Shown here: positions 5,161-12,073 of the stretch, piece by piece | How the letters are laid out: the number at the start of each line of letters is the position of its first letter | How positions within the stretch are numbered: the stretch's first letter is position 1 | Origin: an uncultured Clostridia bacterium | GTDB lineage: Bacteria; Bacillota; Clostridia; Oscillospirales; CAG-272 | DNA length: 12,639 bases | Direction of reading: 5' to 3' | NCBI GenBank assembly: GCA_945485605.1 | Contig: CALYSG010000040.1 | Coordinates: forward strand, 1 to 12,639 | The notes under the pieces: model-generated | What the model was told of the DNA's origin: nothing | Database searches by the model: none | What the model saw: the letters and a program-made list of their open reading frames with translations, nothing else | Translations under genes and position numbers: made by a program

Positions 5161-5472
5161 ATGGCAGTAAAAGAGAAGATCAGAGTCAGGCTGAAGAGCT
5201 ATGACCACACTCTCATCGATACCGCTTGCGAGAAGATCGTGGATGTTGCCAAGAGAAACGGCGCTACCGTTTCGGGCCCCATTCCGCTTCCGACCGACAA
5301 GGAGATCGTTACGATCCTCCGCGCCGTTCATAAGGACAAGGATTCCCGCGAGCAGTTCGAGCTGAGGACTCACAAGAGACTGATCGATATTGTCAAGCCC
5401 TCGCAGAAATGCGTGGATGCTCTGATGAATGTCGAACTTCCCGCCGGAGTTGAGATCGATATAAAGCTCTGA
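5161..5472 (+). CDS. rpsJ: 30S ribosomal protein S10
   Basis: A 103-residue protein of the 30S head; in other bacteria it also doubles as NusE in transcription antitermination. IRVRLKSYDHTLIDTACEKIV, the loop GPIPLPTDKE and EQFELRTHKRLIDI are diagnostic, and the C-terminus LPAGVEIDIKL is typical. The ATG at 5161 has AAGGAGG at 5145-5151; an in-frame upstream ATG at 5116 lacks a good site and would add non-homologous residues. It is the first gene of the S10 operon, preceded directly by the leader rather than by tuf or fusA. A 144-nt gap separates it from rplC. Confidence 0.98.
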   Translation: MAVKEKIRVRLKSYDHTLIDTACEKIVDVAKRNGATVSGPIPLPTDKEIVTILRAVHKDKDSREQFELRTHKRLIDIVKPSQKCVDALMNVELPAGVEIDIKL

Positions 5473-5528
5473 GTCGTTAACTGAGCTTTTTCATCAAGCA
5501 ATCGAAATCGACAGAGGCAAAAGCACTA

Positions 5529-5596
5529 ACAGAGCGCAGATGCGCACTGTCGGTCAAGTTGGCATTATCCCGCAAGGGAAATTCAAAGGTGTCAAC
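5529..5596 (+). ncRNA. Two stem-loops in the rpsJ-rplC gap
   Basis: The first hairpin pairs ACAG and GCGC (5529-5537) with GCGC and CTGT (5542-5550), with one A-A mismatch and an AGAT loop. The second pairs GTTGGCA (5558-5564) with TGTCAAC (5590-5596) and contains TCCC-GCAA-GGGA (5568-5579), closed by a GNRA tetraloop. Neither has a T-run. They sit in a 144-nt gap before rplC, far longer than the other gaps in the operon, and are likely mRNA processing or regulatory elements. Confidence 0.5.
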
Positions 5597-5616
5597 CAAT
5601 AACCACAGGAGGAAAA

Positions 5617-6249
5617 ATGAAAAAAGGCATTATCGGTAAGAAAATCGGTATGACCCAGATTTTCGACGAAGTCGGAAACGTCATCCCGGTAACGGTTATC
5701 GAAGCCGGTCCGTGCGTGGTCGCACAGATCAAAACCGCCGAGAACGACGGCTATGACGCCGTTCAGCTCGGTTTCTCGGATGTTAAGGACAAACATCTGA
5801 CAAAAGCCGAAAAGGGTCACTTCGAGAAGGCGGGCGTTGCCGCTAAGAAGTACCTTAAGGAATTCCGTCTTGATGACTGCTCCGGCTACACGGTCGGCGC
5901 GGCAGTCACCGCCGATCTCTTCGCTGCCGGCGATAAGGTCGACGTGACCGGTATCACAAAGGGCCGCGGCTACACCGGCGCCGTAAAGCGTTGGAATCAC
6001 CACACCCTCTGCTCCACCCACGGCGTAGGACCTATCCACAGAGAGGTCGGATCTATGGGTGCGAACTCGACACCTTCCCGTGTTTACAAGAACAAGAAGA
6101 TGGCAGGTCAGTACGGTAATGAGCAGGTGACCGTTCTCAATCTCAATGTTGTTAAGATCGACAAGGAAAACAACATTATCGCGGTCAAAGGCGCCATTCC
6201 CGGTGCCCGCGGCGGTATCGTCGTTCTCCGTGACTCGGTCAAGGCATAA
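5617..6249 (+). CDS. rplC: 50S ribosomal protein L3
   Basis: A 210-residue primary 23S rRNA-binding protein near the peptidyl transferase centre. The start MKKGIIGKKIGMTQIF is diagnostic, as are VDVTGITKGRGYTGAVKRW (109-126) and the central extension with THGVGP, GSMGANSTPSRV and KKMAGQYGNEQVTV. The C-terminus VKGAIPGARGGIVVLRDSVK is typical. The Gln methylated by PrmB in Escherichia coli L3 is a Ser here (about 151), as is common in Firmicutes. AGGAGG lies 4 nt before the ATG, a rather short spacing. The upstream gap holds two stem-loops. Confidence 0.98.
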   Translation: MKKGIIGKKIGMTQIFDEVGNVIPVTVIEAGPCVVAQIKTAENDGYDAVQLGFSDVKDKHLTKAEKGHFEKAGVAAKKYLKEFRLDDCSGYTVGAAVTADLFAAGDKVDVTGITKGRGYTGAVKRWNHHTLCSTHGVGPIHREVGSMGANSTPSRVYKNKKMAGQYGNEQVTVLNLNVVKIDKENNIIAVKGAIPGARGGIVVLRDSVKA

Positions 6250-6269
6250 GCGACAAGGAGGAAGCAGAA

Positions 6270-6893
6270 ATGGCAACTGTAAAAGTAGTTAATATGAAGG
6301 GCGAGGAGGTCGGCTCGATCGAGCTGAACGACAAGATCTTCGCCGCAGACATCAACGAAGCTGTCCTTCACGCCGCGACACGTGCGTACCTTCTCAATCA
6401 GAGACAGGGTACTCAGTCGACACTCACCCGCACCGAGGTTTCGGGTGGCGGAAAGAAGCCGTGGAGACAGAAGGGCACCGGCCGCGCCCGTCAGGGTTCG
6501 ACCCGCGCTCCGCAGTGGAGACACGGCGGTATTGCTCTCGGTCCTAAGCCGAGAGCCTATCGCACCGATCTGAACAAGAAGACCAAGAGAGTTGCTCTCT
6601 ACAGCGCGCTGTCAGCTAAGGCTGCCGCAGGCAACGTCATCGTGGTCGACGAGATCAAGACCGAAAACTACAGCACGAAGACTATGTTCAACATGCTGAA
6701 CGCCGTCGGCGCCGACAAGAAGGCTCTCGTAGTCCTTCCCGAAGCAGACAAGATGATCGTTGCGAGCTTCGCGAACATCGCGGGCGTCAAGACTTCTCTT
6801 TACAACACCATCAACGTATACGACATTCTCAATGCCGACAAGTTCGTGGTGACGAAGGAAGCGGTCGAAAAACTTGAGGAGGTATATGCGTAA
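6270..6893 (+). CDS. rplD: 50S ribosomal protein L4
   Basis: A 207-residue protein lining the peptide exit tunnel. The long tunnel loop (about 45-97) contains RTEVSGGGKKPWRQKGTGRAR and STRAPQWRHGGIALGPKPRAY, both strongly conserved. The C-terminal half (LSAKAAAGNVIVVDE, VLPEADKMIVASFANIAGV, YNTINVYDILNADKFVVTKEA) is the globular Rossmann-like domain. AAGGAGG at 6255-6261 is 8 nt before the ATG. In Escherichia coli L4 represses its own operon through the S10 leader; whether it does so here is unknown. Its stop codon shares one base with the rplW start. Confidence 0.98.
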   Translation: MATVKVVNMKGEEVGSIELNDKIFAADINEAVLHAATRAYLLNQRQGTQSTLTRTEVSGGGKKPWRQKGTGRARQGSTRAPQWRHGGIALGPKPRAYRTDLNKKTKRVALYSALSAKAAAGNVIVVDEIKTENYSTKTMFNMLNAVGADKKALVVLPEADKMIVASFANIAGVKTSLYNTINVYDILNADKFVVTKEAVEKLEEVYA

Positions 6894-7186
6894 TGAAAAT
6901 GTCTGAAGATATCATTCTCGCTCCGGTCATCACGGAGGAGAGCATGGATATGCTCCATCACAAGAAATATGTTTTCAGAGTCCATACCGCCGCAACCAAG
7001 CCCGAGATTGCAAAAGCCGTCGAAGAGCTGTTTAAGGTAGACGTCGCGGATGTCCACACGATAAACATGAAGAGAAAACCCAAGAGACTCGGTTATCACA
7101 GCGGTTATACCGCAGAGTGGAAAAAGGCTATCGTGACTCTGAAGCCCAACTCCAAGACCATCGAGTTCTTCGAAGGCCTCAACTGA
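6893..7186 (+). CDS. rplW: 50S ribosomal protein L23
   Basis: A 97-residue protein at the peptide exit site, docking point for trigger factor and SRP. The ILAPVITEESMDMLHHKKYVFRV opening, the ATKPEIAKAVEELFKVDVADVHT helix and the KRLGYHSGYTAEWKKAIVTL segment are typical. The ATG at 6893 overlaps the rplD stop by one base (TAATG). It is preferred over the ATG at 6899 because GAGGAGG inside the end of rplD is about 9 nt away. The coding overlap implies coupled translation with rplD. Confidence 0.97.
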   Translation: MKMSEDIILAPVITEESMDMLHHKKYVFRVHTAATKPEIAKAVEELFKVDVADVHTINMKRKPKRLGYHSGYTAEWKKAIVTLKPNSKTIEFFEGLN

Positions 7187-7204
7187 CGGTAGGAGGAAGA
7201 AAAG

Positions 7205-8035
7205 ATGCCTACAATCAAGTATAAAGCAACGACACCCGCCAGAAGAAATATGACGGTCCCGTCGTTCGATGAGATCACAAAGTTCACGCCCGAGCGCAGC
7301 CTCGTTACCGTTAAGAAGCATAACGCCGGCCGCAACAGCTACGGTAAGATCACCGTCCGTCATCGCGGCGGCGGCAACAAGATCAAGTACAGAATCATCG
7401 ATTACAAGCGCGCGGATGAGACGCCCAACGTCGTAATCGGCGTTGAGTACGACCCCAACCGCTCCGCTTATATCGCCCTGCTTAAGAATGAGGCGGGCGA
7501 AAAGAGCTATATCATAGCTCCTCTCGGCGTAACCGACGGTACCGTCCTTTACTCCGGTGAGACCGCCGACATCAAGCCGGGCAACACTCTCCCGATAGCA
7601 AATATCCCGGTCGGTACTCTTATCCACAACATCGAGCTCTATCCCGGCAAGGGTGCACAGCTCGTTCGCTCTGCAGGCGTTTTCGCTCAGCTCATCGCTA
7701 AGGAAAACGGTCAGGCACAGGTCCGTCTCCCCTCGGGTGAGGTAAGGATCATCCGTCTCAACTGCAAGGCAACTATCGGTCAGGTCGGTAACATCGAGCA
7801 TGATACCGTCAAGGTCGGTAAGGCAGGTAAGACCCGCCACAAGGGTATCCGCCCGACAGTCCGCGGTTCCGTCATGAACCCGTGTGACCACCCGCACGGC
7901 GGCGGTGAAGGTAAGTCCCCTGTCGGACATCCCGGACCGCTCACCCCGTGGGGCAAGCCCGCGCTCGGATATAAGACGAGAAACAAGAAGGCTCGCACCG
8001 ACAAGTTCATCGTCAAGCGCAGAAATGCTAAATAA
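7205..8035 (+). CDS. rplB: 50S ribosomal protein L2
   Basis: A 276-residue, universally conserved protein needed for subunit joining and peptidyl transferase assembly. It has an OB-fold followed by an SH3-like barrel, then a basic C-terminal extension. The HRGGGNKIKYRIIDYKR motif (about residues 54-70) and the MNPCDHPHGGGEGKSP motif are both intact. The functionally critical histidine is at residue 229, the same number as in Escherichia coli. The C-terminal WGKPALGYKTRNKKA is typical. TAGGAGGA precedes the ATG with normal spacing. Confidence 0.98.
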   Translation: MPTIKYKATTPARRNMTVPSFDEITKFTPERSLVTVKKHNAGRNSYGKITVRHRGGGNKIKYRIIDYKRADETPNVVIGVEYDPNRSAYIALLKNEAGEKSYIIAPLGVTDGTVLYSGETADIKPGNTLPIANIPVGTLIHNIELYPGKGAQLVRSAGVFAQLIAKENGQAQVRLPSGEVRIIRLNCKATIGQVGNIEHDTVKVGKAGKTRHKGIRPTVRGSVMNPCDHPHGGGEGKSPVGHPGPLTPWGKPALGYKTRNKKARTDKFIVKRRNAK

Positions 8036-8049
8036 GGAGGGAATATAAG

Positions 8050-8331
8050 ATGAGCAGAAGTCTTAAAAAAGCACCGTTCGTGGAAAAGAAGCTCTATGAC
8101 AGAGTCTGCGCCATGAACGCGAAAAACGAGAAGAAAGTCATAAAGACATGGTCTCGTGCCTCTACGATATTCCCGGAATTCGTCGGTCACACTATTGCGG
8201 TCCACGACGGAAGAAAACACATTCCGGTGTATGTCACCGAGGATATGGTCGGTCACAAGCTCGGCGAGTTCGCGCCGACAAGGTTGTTCAAGGGTCATTC
8301 GGGTACGAAGACCTCTAACACCGATAAATAA
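8050..8331 (+). CDS. rpsS: 30S ribosomal protein S19
   Basis: A 93-residue protein of the 30S head that contacts S13 and the A-site finger. MSRSLKKAPFVEKKL, IKTWSRASTIFPEFVGHTIAVHDGRKHIPVYVTEDMVGHKLGEFAPTR (motif about 35-81) and GHSGTK are near-identical to the family consensus, and the length is normal. The TAAGGAGGG of its ribosome binding site overlaps the rplB stop. rplV follows 18 nt after the stop. Confidence 0.98.
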   Translation: MSRSLKKAPFVEKKLYDRVCAMNAKNEKKVIKTWSRASTIFPEFVGHTIAVHDGRKHIPVYVTEDMVGHKLGEFAPTRLFKGHSGTKTSNTDK

Positions 8332-8349
8332 TGAGGGAGGTTGATTCAG

Positions 8350-8694
8350 ATGGCAGAACAGCAGGCAGTAGCAAAACTTAAGTATGCGAGAATCTCTCCC
8401 CGTAAGGTAAAGATAGTTCTCGACCTCATCAGAGGAAAAGACGCAAGAGTTGCAAAGGCGATACTCCTCAACACCCCTAAGGGTGCTTCCGAGTACCTTG
8501 TAAAGCTGCTTAACAGCGCTTGCGCAAACGCAGAAGCGAATTTCCATATGGACAGCGACAAACTGTACGTTTCCGAGTGCTTCGTATGCCCCGGCCCGAC
8601 TCTCAAGAGAATCATGCCGAGAGCTAAGGGAAGCGCTGACAGAATCCTTAAGAGAACCAGTCACGTGACTCTCGTTCTCAAGGAAAGAGCATAA
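8350..8694 (+). CDS. rplV: 50S ribosomal protein L22
   Basis: A 114-residue protein with a globular domain and a beta-hairpin reaching the exit tunnel; this hairpin is where macrolide-resistance changes occur in other bacteria. AKLKYARISPRKVKIVLDLIRGK, LLNSACANAEANF and the hairpin CPGPTLKRIMPRAKGSADRILKRTSHVTLVL (near the C-terminus) are typical. The ATG at 8350 is chosen over an in-frame TTG at 8341, because GGGAGG ends at 8340 and gives a 9-nt spacing only for the ATG. Confidence 0.97.
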   Translation: MAEQQAVAKLKYARISPRKVKIVLDLIRGKDARVAKAILLNTPKGASEYLVKLLNSACANAEANFHMDSDKLYVSECFVCPGPTLKRIMPRAKGSADRILKRTSHVTLVLKERA

Positions 8695-8709
8695 GGAGGA
8701 AGGCAGAAA

Positions 8710-9636
8710 ATGGGACAGAAAGTTAATCCGCACGGACTCCGCGTCGGCGTTATAAAGAACTGGGATTCCAGATGGTTCGTCAAGGATGAACAGATCGGCG
8801 ATACCATCGTTTCCGACTACAATATTAGAAAATACCTTAAGTCCGAACTCAAGAAGGATCATGAGAAGGACAAAGAGAAGAACAGAGACGCAGGCGTCGC
8901 CAAAATCGAGATCGAGCGCGATGCTCACCGCGTCAGAGTCTTCATTCACTGCGCCAAGCCCGGTATCGTTATCGGAAGATCCGGTGCCGAGATCGAAAAG
9001 TACAAGAACACCATCGAAAAGATGGTCGGTATGCCCGTCTCGCTCAACGTCGTTGAGATCAGACAGCCCGACCTCTGCGCGCAGCTCGTCGCAGAAAACA
9101 TCGCTTCTCAGCTCGAGAAGAGAGTTGCGTTCCGCCGCGCTATGAAGATGGCTATCAGAAATACCATGCGTCAGGGTGCCAAGGGTATCAAGATATCCTG
9201 CGGCGGTCGTCTCGGCGGTGCCGAGATCGCCCGCACCGAGCACTATCACGAAGGTACTATCCCGCTGCAGACCCTTCGCGCCGACATCGACTACGGTTTC
9301 TGGGAAGCCGCAACGACCTACGGCAGAATCGGTATCAAGGTGTGGATCTACAACGGAGAAGTCCTTAACGAGGTCAACAGACCGCGTGAAGCTCGCACCG
9401 AAAACCGCGGAAACCGCAGACCTCAGGGTGAGCGCAGAGAGCGCAGAGACGGCGACCGCAGACAGGGCGACCGCAGACCGCAGGGTGACCGCAGACAGGG
9501 CGATCGCAGAGGCGGCGGCAGATTTGAGAAGCCGGAGTATAAGGGCGGTAACCGTATAGCCCGTCCCGCACAGGCTCAGCAGCCGCAGGCAGAAAAAACA
9601 CCGGCGGAGGGAGGCAATAAAGATGTTAATGCCTAA
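8710..9636 (+). CDS. rpsC: 30S ribosomal protein S3 with Arg-rich C-terminal extension
   Basis: A 308-residue S3, part of the mRNA entry channel and helicase. The core (1-218) is normal: the N-terminal MGQKVNPHGLRVGVIKNWDS, a type II KH domain with GIVIGRSG (85-92), then the C-terminal domain with ISCGGRLGGAEIART and YGRIGIKVWIYNGEVL. Family members usually stop near 210-235. Here about 90 more residues follow, rich in Arg, Gly, Gln and Asp, with imperfect GDRRQ/GDRRPQ repeats at 248-267 and a Pro/Gln/Ala end. A short charged insertion (about 49-60, KKDHEKDKEKNR) also lengthens the segment before the KH domain. The tail is presumably disordered and RNA-binding (inference). The gene overlaps rplP by 14 nt. 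Confidence 0.97.
   Translation: MGQKVNPHGLRVGVIKNWDSRWFVKDEQIGDTIVSDYNIRKYLKSELKKDHEKDKEKNRDAGVAKIEIERDAHRVRVFIHCAKPGIVIGRSGAEIEKYKNTIEKMVGMPVSLNVVEIRQPDLCAQLVAENIASQLEKRVAFRRAMKMAIRNTMRQGAKGIKISCGGRLGGAEIARTEHYHEGTIPLQTLRADIDYGFWEAATTYGRIGIKVWIYNGEVLNEVNRPREARTENRGNRRPQGERRERRDGDRRQGDRRPQGDRRQGDRRGGGRFEKPEYKGGNRIARPAQAQQPQAEKTPAEGGNKDVNA
9451..9510 (+). repeat. Short in-frame tandem repeats in the rpsC tail
   Basis: Four imperfect in-frame units of 12-18 bp encode GDRRQ, GDRRPQ, GDRRQ and GDRR. Each begins GGC/T-GAC/T-CGC-AGA. Similar codons upstream (9415-9450) encode RRPQGERRERRD. Such a tract can expand or contract by slippage in multiples of three without breaking the frame. Confidence 0.8.
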
Positions 9637-10057
9637 GAGAGTTAAGTACCGCCGCGTTCAGCGTGGCAGACTTAAAGGAAAAGCGTCCCGCGGCAATACC
9701 CTTGCCTACGGACAGTACGGTCTTGTCGCCGTCGAGCCGGCTTGGATCACCAGCCAGCAGATCGAGGCAGCCCGTATAGCTATGACAAGATATATCCGCC
9801 GTGGCGGTAATGTCTGGATCAAAGTGTTCCCCGATAAGCCGATCACCGAAAAGCCTGCCGAGACCCGAATGGGTTCAGGTAAAGGTTCACCCGAATACTG
9901 GGTTGCGGTCGTGAAGCCGGGTCGCGTACTGTTCGAGATGGACGGTGTTGCGGAAGCCGATGCGCGCGAGGCTATGCGTCTTGCCGGTCACAAGCTCCCG
10001 ATCAAGACCAAGTTCATGGTCGGTACGCCCAGTTCTAAAACTAATGCGGAGGGCTAA
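9623..10057 (+). CDS. rplP: 50S ribosomal protein L16
   Basis: A 144-residue protein at the A-site side of the 50S central protuberance. MLMPKRVKYRRVQRGRLKG, the GQYGLVAVEPAWITSQQIEAARIAMTR motif, RMGSGKGSPEYWVAVVKPGRVLFEM and AREAMRLAGHKLPIKTKFM are diagnostic. The conserved Arg before MGSGKG, hydroxylated in some bacteria, is present. The ATG at 9623 lies inside the last 14 nt of rpsC and has GGAGGGAGG at about 9606-9614. This start keeps the conserved MLMPKR beginning and implies translational coupling to rpsC. Confidence 0.98.
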   Translation: MLMPKRVKYRRVQRGRLKGKASRGNTLAYGQYGLVAVEPAWITSQQIEAARIAMTRYIRRGGNVWIKVFPDKPITEKPAETRMGSGKGSPEYWVAVVKPGRVLFEMDGVAEADAREAMRLAGHKLPIKTKFMVGTPSSKTNAEG

Positions 10058-10060
10058 GCG

Positions 10061-10249
10061 ATGAAAGCAGAAGAAATTAGAAAGATGGACGAAAAGCAGC
10101 TTAATGCTAAGCTCAAGGAGCTTAAGGGCGAGCTTTTCAACCTCCGTTTTCAGAACGCGATCAATCAGCTCGACAATCCGCACAGGATAAATGATGTCAA
10201 GCACGACATTGCCCGCGTTATGACCGTTCTCCGTGAGAAGAACGCCTGA
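10061..10249 (+). CDS. rpmC: 50S ribosomal protein L29
   Basis: A 62-residue helical hairpin protein next to L23 at the exit site. MKAEEIRKMDEKQLNAKLKELKGELFNLRFQ is typical, as is the second helix with NPHRINDVKHDIARVMTVLRE. The ATG follows the rplP stop by 3 nt. Its GGAGGG lies within the last codons of rplP. The length is normal for a bacterial L29. Confidence 0.97.
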   Translation: MKAEEIRKMDEKQLNAKLKELKGELFNLRFQNAINQLDNPHRINDVKHDIARVMTVLREKNA

Positions 10250-10264
10250 TAGGAGGATATGACA

Positions 10265-10525
10265 ATGAGCGAAGAAAGAAACCTCAGAAAATCCAGAGTC
10301 GGTTACGTCGTAAGCGATAAAATGGATAAGACCGTCGTTATCTCCATCAAGGATAACGTAAAACACCCGATCTACGGAAAGATCGTTAAACGTACCCTTA
10401 AAGTCCACGCCCACGACGAAAATAACGAGTGCGGCGTCGGCGATAAGGTTTCGATCATGGAAACCCGCCCGCTCTCGAAAACCAAGAGATGGCGCGTAGT
10501 CTCCATCATCGAAAAAGCCAAATGA
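10265..10525 (+). CDS. rpsQ: 30S ribosomal protein S17
   Basis: An 86-residue OB-fold protein that binds 16S rRNA early in assembly. RNLRKSRVGYVVSDKMDKTVVISI, the HPIYGKIVKRTLKVHAHDE segment and GDKVSIMETRPLSKTKRWRVV are diagnostic. Two in-frame ATGs exist (10259 and 10265). The second is chosen because AGGAGG ends at 10256, leaving 8 nt to 10265 but only 2 nt to 10259. Confidence 0.96.
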   Translation: MSEERNLRKSRVGYVVSDKMDKTVVISIKDNVKHPIYGKIVKRTLKVHAHDENNECGVGDKVSIMETRPLSKTKRWRVVSIIEKAK

Positions 10526-10571
10526 TTGGCGAATACGTCGCAAATCGTATTGAATCAGGAGGAAATCAGAA

Positions 10572-10940
10572 GTGATACAGCAAGAATCAAGGATGACAGT
10601 CGCCGATAACACCGGCGCCAAAGAGCTGCTTTGCATCCGCGTTCTCGGCGGTACGGCTCGCAGATATGCAAATATCGGCGATATCGTCGTCGCAAGCGTC
10701 AAAAAAGCTACTCCCGGCGGAATGGTGAAGAAGGGCGATGTGGTCAAGGCCGTTATCGTCAGAAGCGTTCACGGCGTCAGACGTGCGGACGGTTCCTACA
10801 TCAAGTTCGATGAGAACTCCGCCGTTATACTCAAGGAAGATAACACCCCCCGCGGCACCCGTATCTTCGGGCCTGTCGCAAGAGAGCTCCGTGAGAAGAA
10901 CTTTATAAAGATCCTCTCGCTCGCTCCCGAGGTTCTTTAA
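10572..10940 (+). CDS. rplN: 50S ribosomal protein L14 (GTG start)
   Basis: A 122-residue five-stranded barrel protein at the subunit interface, contacting L19 and 16S helix 14. IQQESRMTVADNTGAKELLCIRVLGG is the family signature start, followed by GDIVVASVKKATPGGMVKKGDVVKAVIVR and NTPRGTRIFGPVARELREKNFIKILSLAPEVL. Translation begins at a GTG, with AGGAGG at 10557-10562 and a 9-nt spacer. The 46-nt gap before it holds a small inverted repeat (10532-10537 with 10546-10551), which is modest evidence for a stem-loop. L14 is the usual boundary between the S10 and spc operons of Escherichia coli; no promoter is obvious here. Confidence 0.97.
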   Translation: MIQQESRMTVADNTGAKELLCIRVLGGTARRYANIGDIVVASVKKATPGGMVKKGDVVKAVIVRSVHGVRRADGSYIKFDENSAVILKEDNTPRGTRIFGPVARELREKNFIKILSLAPEVL

Positions 10941-10953
10941 GGAGGAAAGCAGG

Positions 10954-11310
10954 ATGGCTAAGTTGAATATCAGAAAAGACGATACCGTTATCGTGCTTTC
11001 CGGTGATGACAAGGGCGCGAAGGGCAAGGTCATTGCGACCTCTCCCGAAGAAGGCAAGGTCATCGTCGAGGGTGTTAACATCATTCACAAGCACGTCAAA
11101 GCCCGCAAGCAGGGCGATGAAAGCGGCATAATCGATGCCGAGGGTGCGATCTATGCCTCGAAGGTTGCTCTTGTCTGCACCAACTCGAAGTGCAAGAACA
11201 ACGGCAAAGCCACGAGAGTCAAGAAGGTCGTTACCTACAATACCGACAAGAACGGCAAGAAGACCCGCGTCGTGACCCGCGTTTGCGCGGTCTGCGGCAG
11301 CAAACTTTGA
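10954..11310 (+). CDS. rplX: 50S ribosomal protein L24 with a Cys4 zinc-ribbon-like end
   Basis: A 118-residue assembly-initiating protein. The N-terminal KOW/SH3-like domain reads IRKDDTVIVLSGDDKGAKGKVIATSPEEGKVIVEGVN (about 6-42), followed by KHVKARKQGDESGIID. The C-terminal third holds four cysteines at 75, 80, 111 and 114. Many bacterial L24 proteins have CxxC...CxxC here. In this protein the first pair is spaced CxxxxC, and the segment between the pairs is longer, so the total is some 10 residues over the usual. Zinc binding is likely but inferred. AAGGAGG overlaps the rplN stop region. Confidence 0.97.
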   Translation: MAKLNIRKDDTVIVLSGDDKGAKGKVIATSPEEGKVIVEGVNIIHKHVKARKQGDESGIIDAEGAIYASKVALVCTNSKCKNNGKATRVKKVVTYNTDKNGKKTRVVTRVCAVCGSKL

Positions 11311-11324
11311 GGAGGGATACGGTA

Positions 11325-11867
11325 ATGGCTAACATTAAAGAAATGTATAAGACAGAGATCGCTCCCGCTCTCATGAAAAAGTTTGAGTATAAGAGCACGA
11401 TGCAGATCCCGAAGCTCGACAAGATCGTTATCAATGTCGGTACCAGCGATGCCAAGGATAACTCCAAGGTCATCGACAATGTTATTGCCGACCTGACCGC
11501 TATCACCGGTCAGAAGGCTGTCCCGACCTACGCCCGCAAGTCGGTCGCTAACTTTAAGCTCCGTGCCGGTATGAAGATCGGTGCGAAGGTCACTCTCCGC
11601 GGCGATATTATGTACGAGTTCGTAGACAGACTCTTCAACTTCGCACTGCCCCGCGTCCGTGACTTCAAGGGTATCAATCCCAACGCATTCGACGGCAGAG
11701 GAAACTATTCCCTCGGACTTAAGGAACAGCTCATATTCCCCGAGATCGATTATGACAAGGTCGAGAAGATCCGCGGTATGGATATAGCCTTTGTAACCAC
11801 CGCCCAGACCGATGAGGAAGCACGTTACATGCTCTCTCTCATGGGTGCACCGTTCGCAAAGGACTAA
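11325..11867 (+). CDS. rplE: 50S ribosomal protein L5
   Basis: A 180-residue protein that carries 5S rRNA into the central protuberance and contacts P-site tRNA. YKTEIAPALMKKFEYKSTMQIPKLDKIVINVG, TGQKAVPTYARKSVANFKLRAGMKIGAKVTLRG and RVRDFKGINPNAFDGRGNYSLGLKEQLIFPEIDYD are typical. The loop usually read as GxGEA is GTSDAKD here. The ATG at 11325 has GGAGGG at 11311-11316. The same frame is open to 11190, but that part is rplX coding in another frame. Confidence 0.98.
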   Translation: MANIKEMYKTEIAPALMKKFEYKSTMQIPKLDKIVINVGTSDAKDNSKVIDNVIADLTAITGQKAVPTYARKSVANFKLRAGMKIGAKVTLRGDIMYEFVDRLFNFALPRVRDFKGINPNAFDGRGNYSLGLKEQLIFPEIDYDKVEKIRGMDIAFVTTAQTDEEARYMLSLMGAPFAKD

Positions 11868-11880
11868 GGAGGAGAAAGCA

Positions 11881-12066
11881 ATGGCAAAGAAATCAATGAT
11901 CCTTAAACAGCAGAAAGAGCAGAAATTCTCGACGAGAGAATATAACCGCTGCAAGATCTGCGGAAGACCCCACGCTTACCTCCGCAAATACGGCATCTGC
12001 CGTATCTGCTTCCGCGAGCTTGCTTACAAGGGCCAGATCCCCGGAGTAAAAAAGGCAAGCTGGTAA
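11881..12066 (+). CDS. rpsN: 30S ribosomal protein S14, zinc-binding type Z
   Basis: A 61-residue short S14. The four cysteines of the zinc site are intact at 24, 27, 40 and 43 (CKIC...CRIC). The C-terminus RELAYKGQIPGVKKASW is the standard ending. The zinc type (often called rpsZ or rpsN1) is the housekeeping form in Firmicutes; zinc-free paralogues are induced in zinc starvation elsewhere, and none is seen here. AAGGAGGAG precedes the ATG. A 144-nt gap with stem-loops separates it from rpsH. Confidence 0.98.
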   Translation: MAKKSMILKQQKEQKFSTREYNRCKICGRPHAYLRKYGICRICFRELAYKGQIPGVKKASW

Positions 12067-12073
12067 ACCGCTT

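Noticed and set aside
4907..5204. Two overlapping small frames (87 and 66 codons) running from the S10 leader into rpsJ
   Set aside because: They lack convincing ribosome binding sites, overlap the rpsJ start out of frame, and the region is better explained as structured leader.
6800..7930. A 376-codon open frame on the minus strand, antisense to rplD-rplW-rplB
   Set aside because: Same reason: shadow of the coding strand, with no family resemblance.
7780..9249. A 489-codon open frame on the minus strand, antisense to rplB, rpsS, rplV and rpsC
   Set aside because: It is entirely antisense to four well-conserved ribosomal genes and has no recognisable motif or ribosome binding site; long antisense frames are a by-product of the codon bias here.
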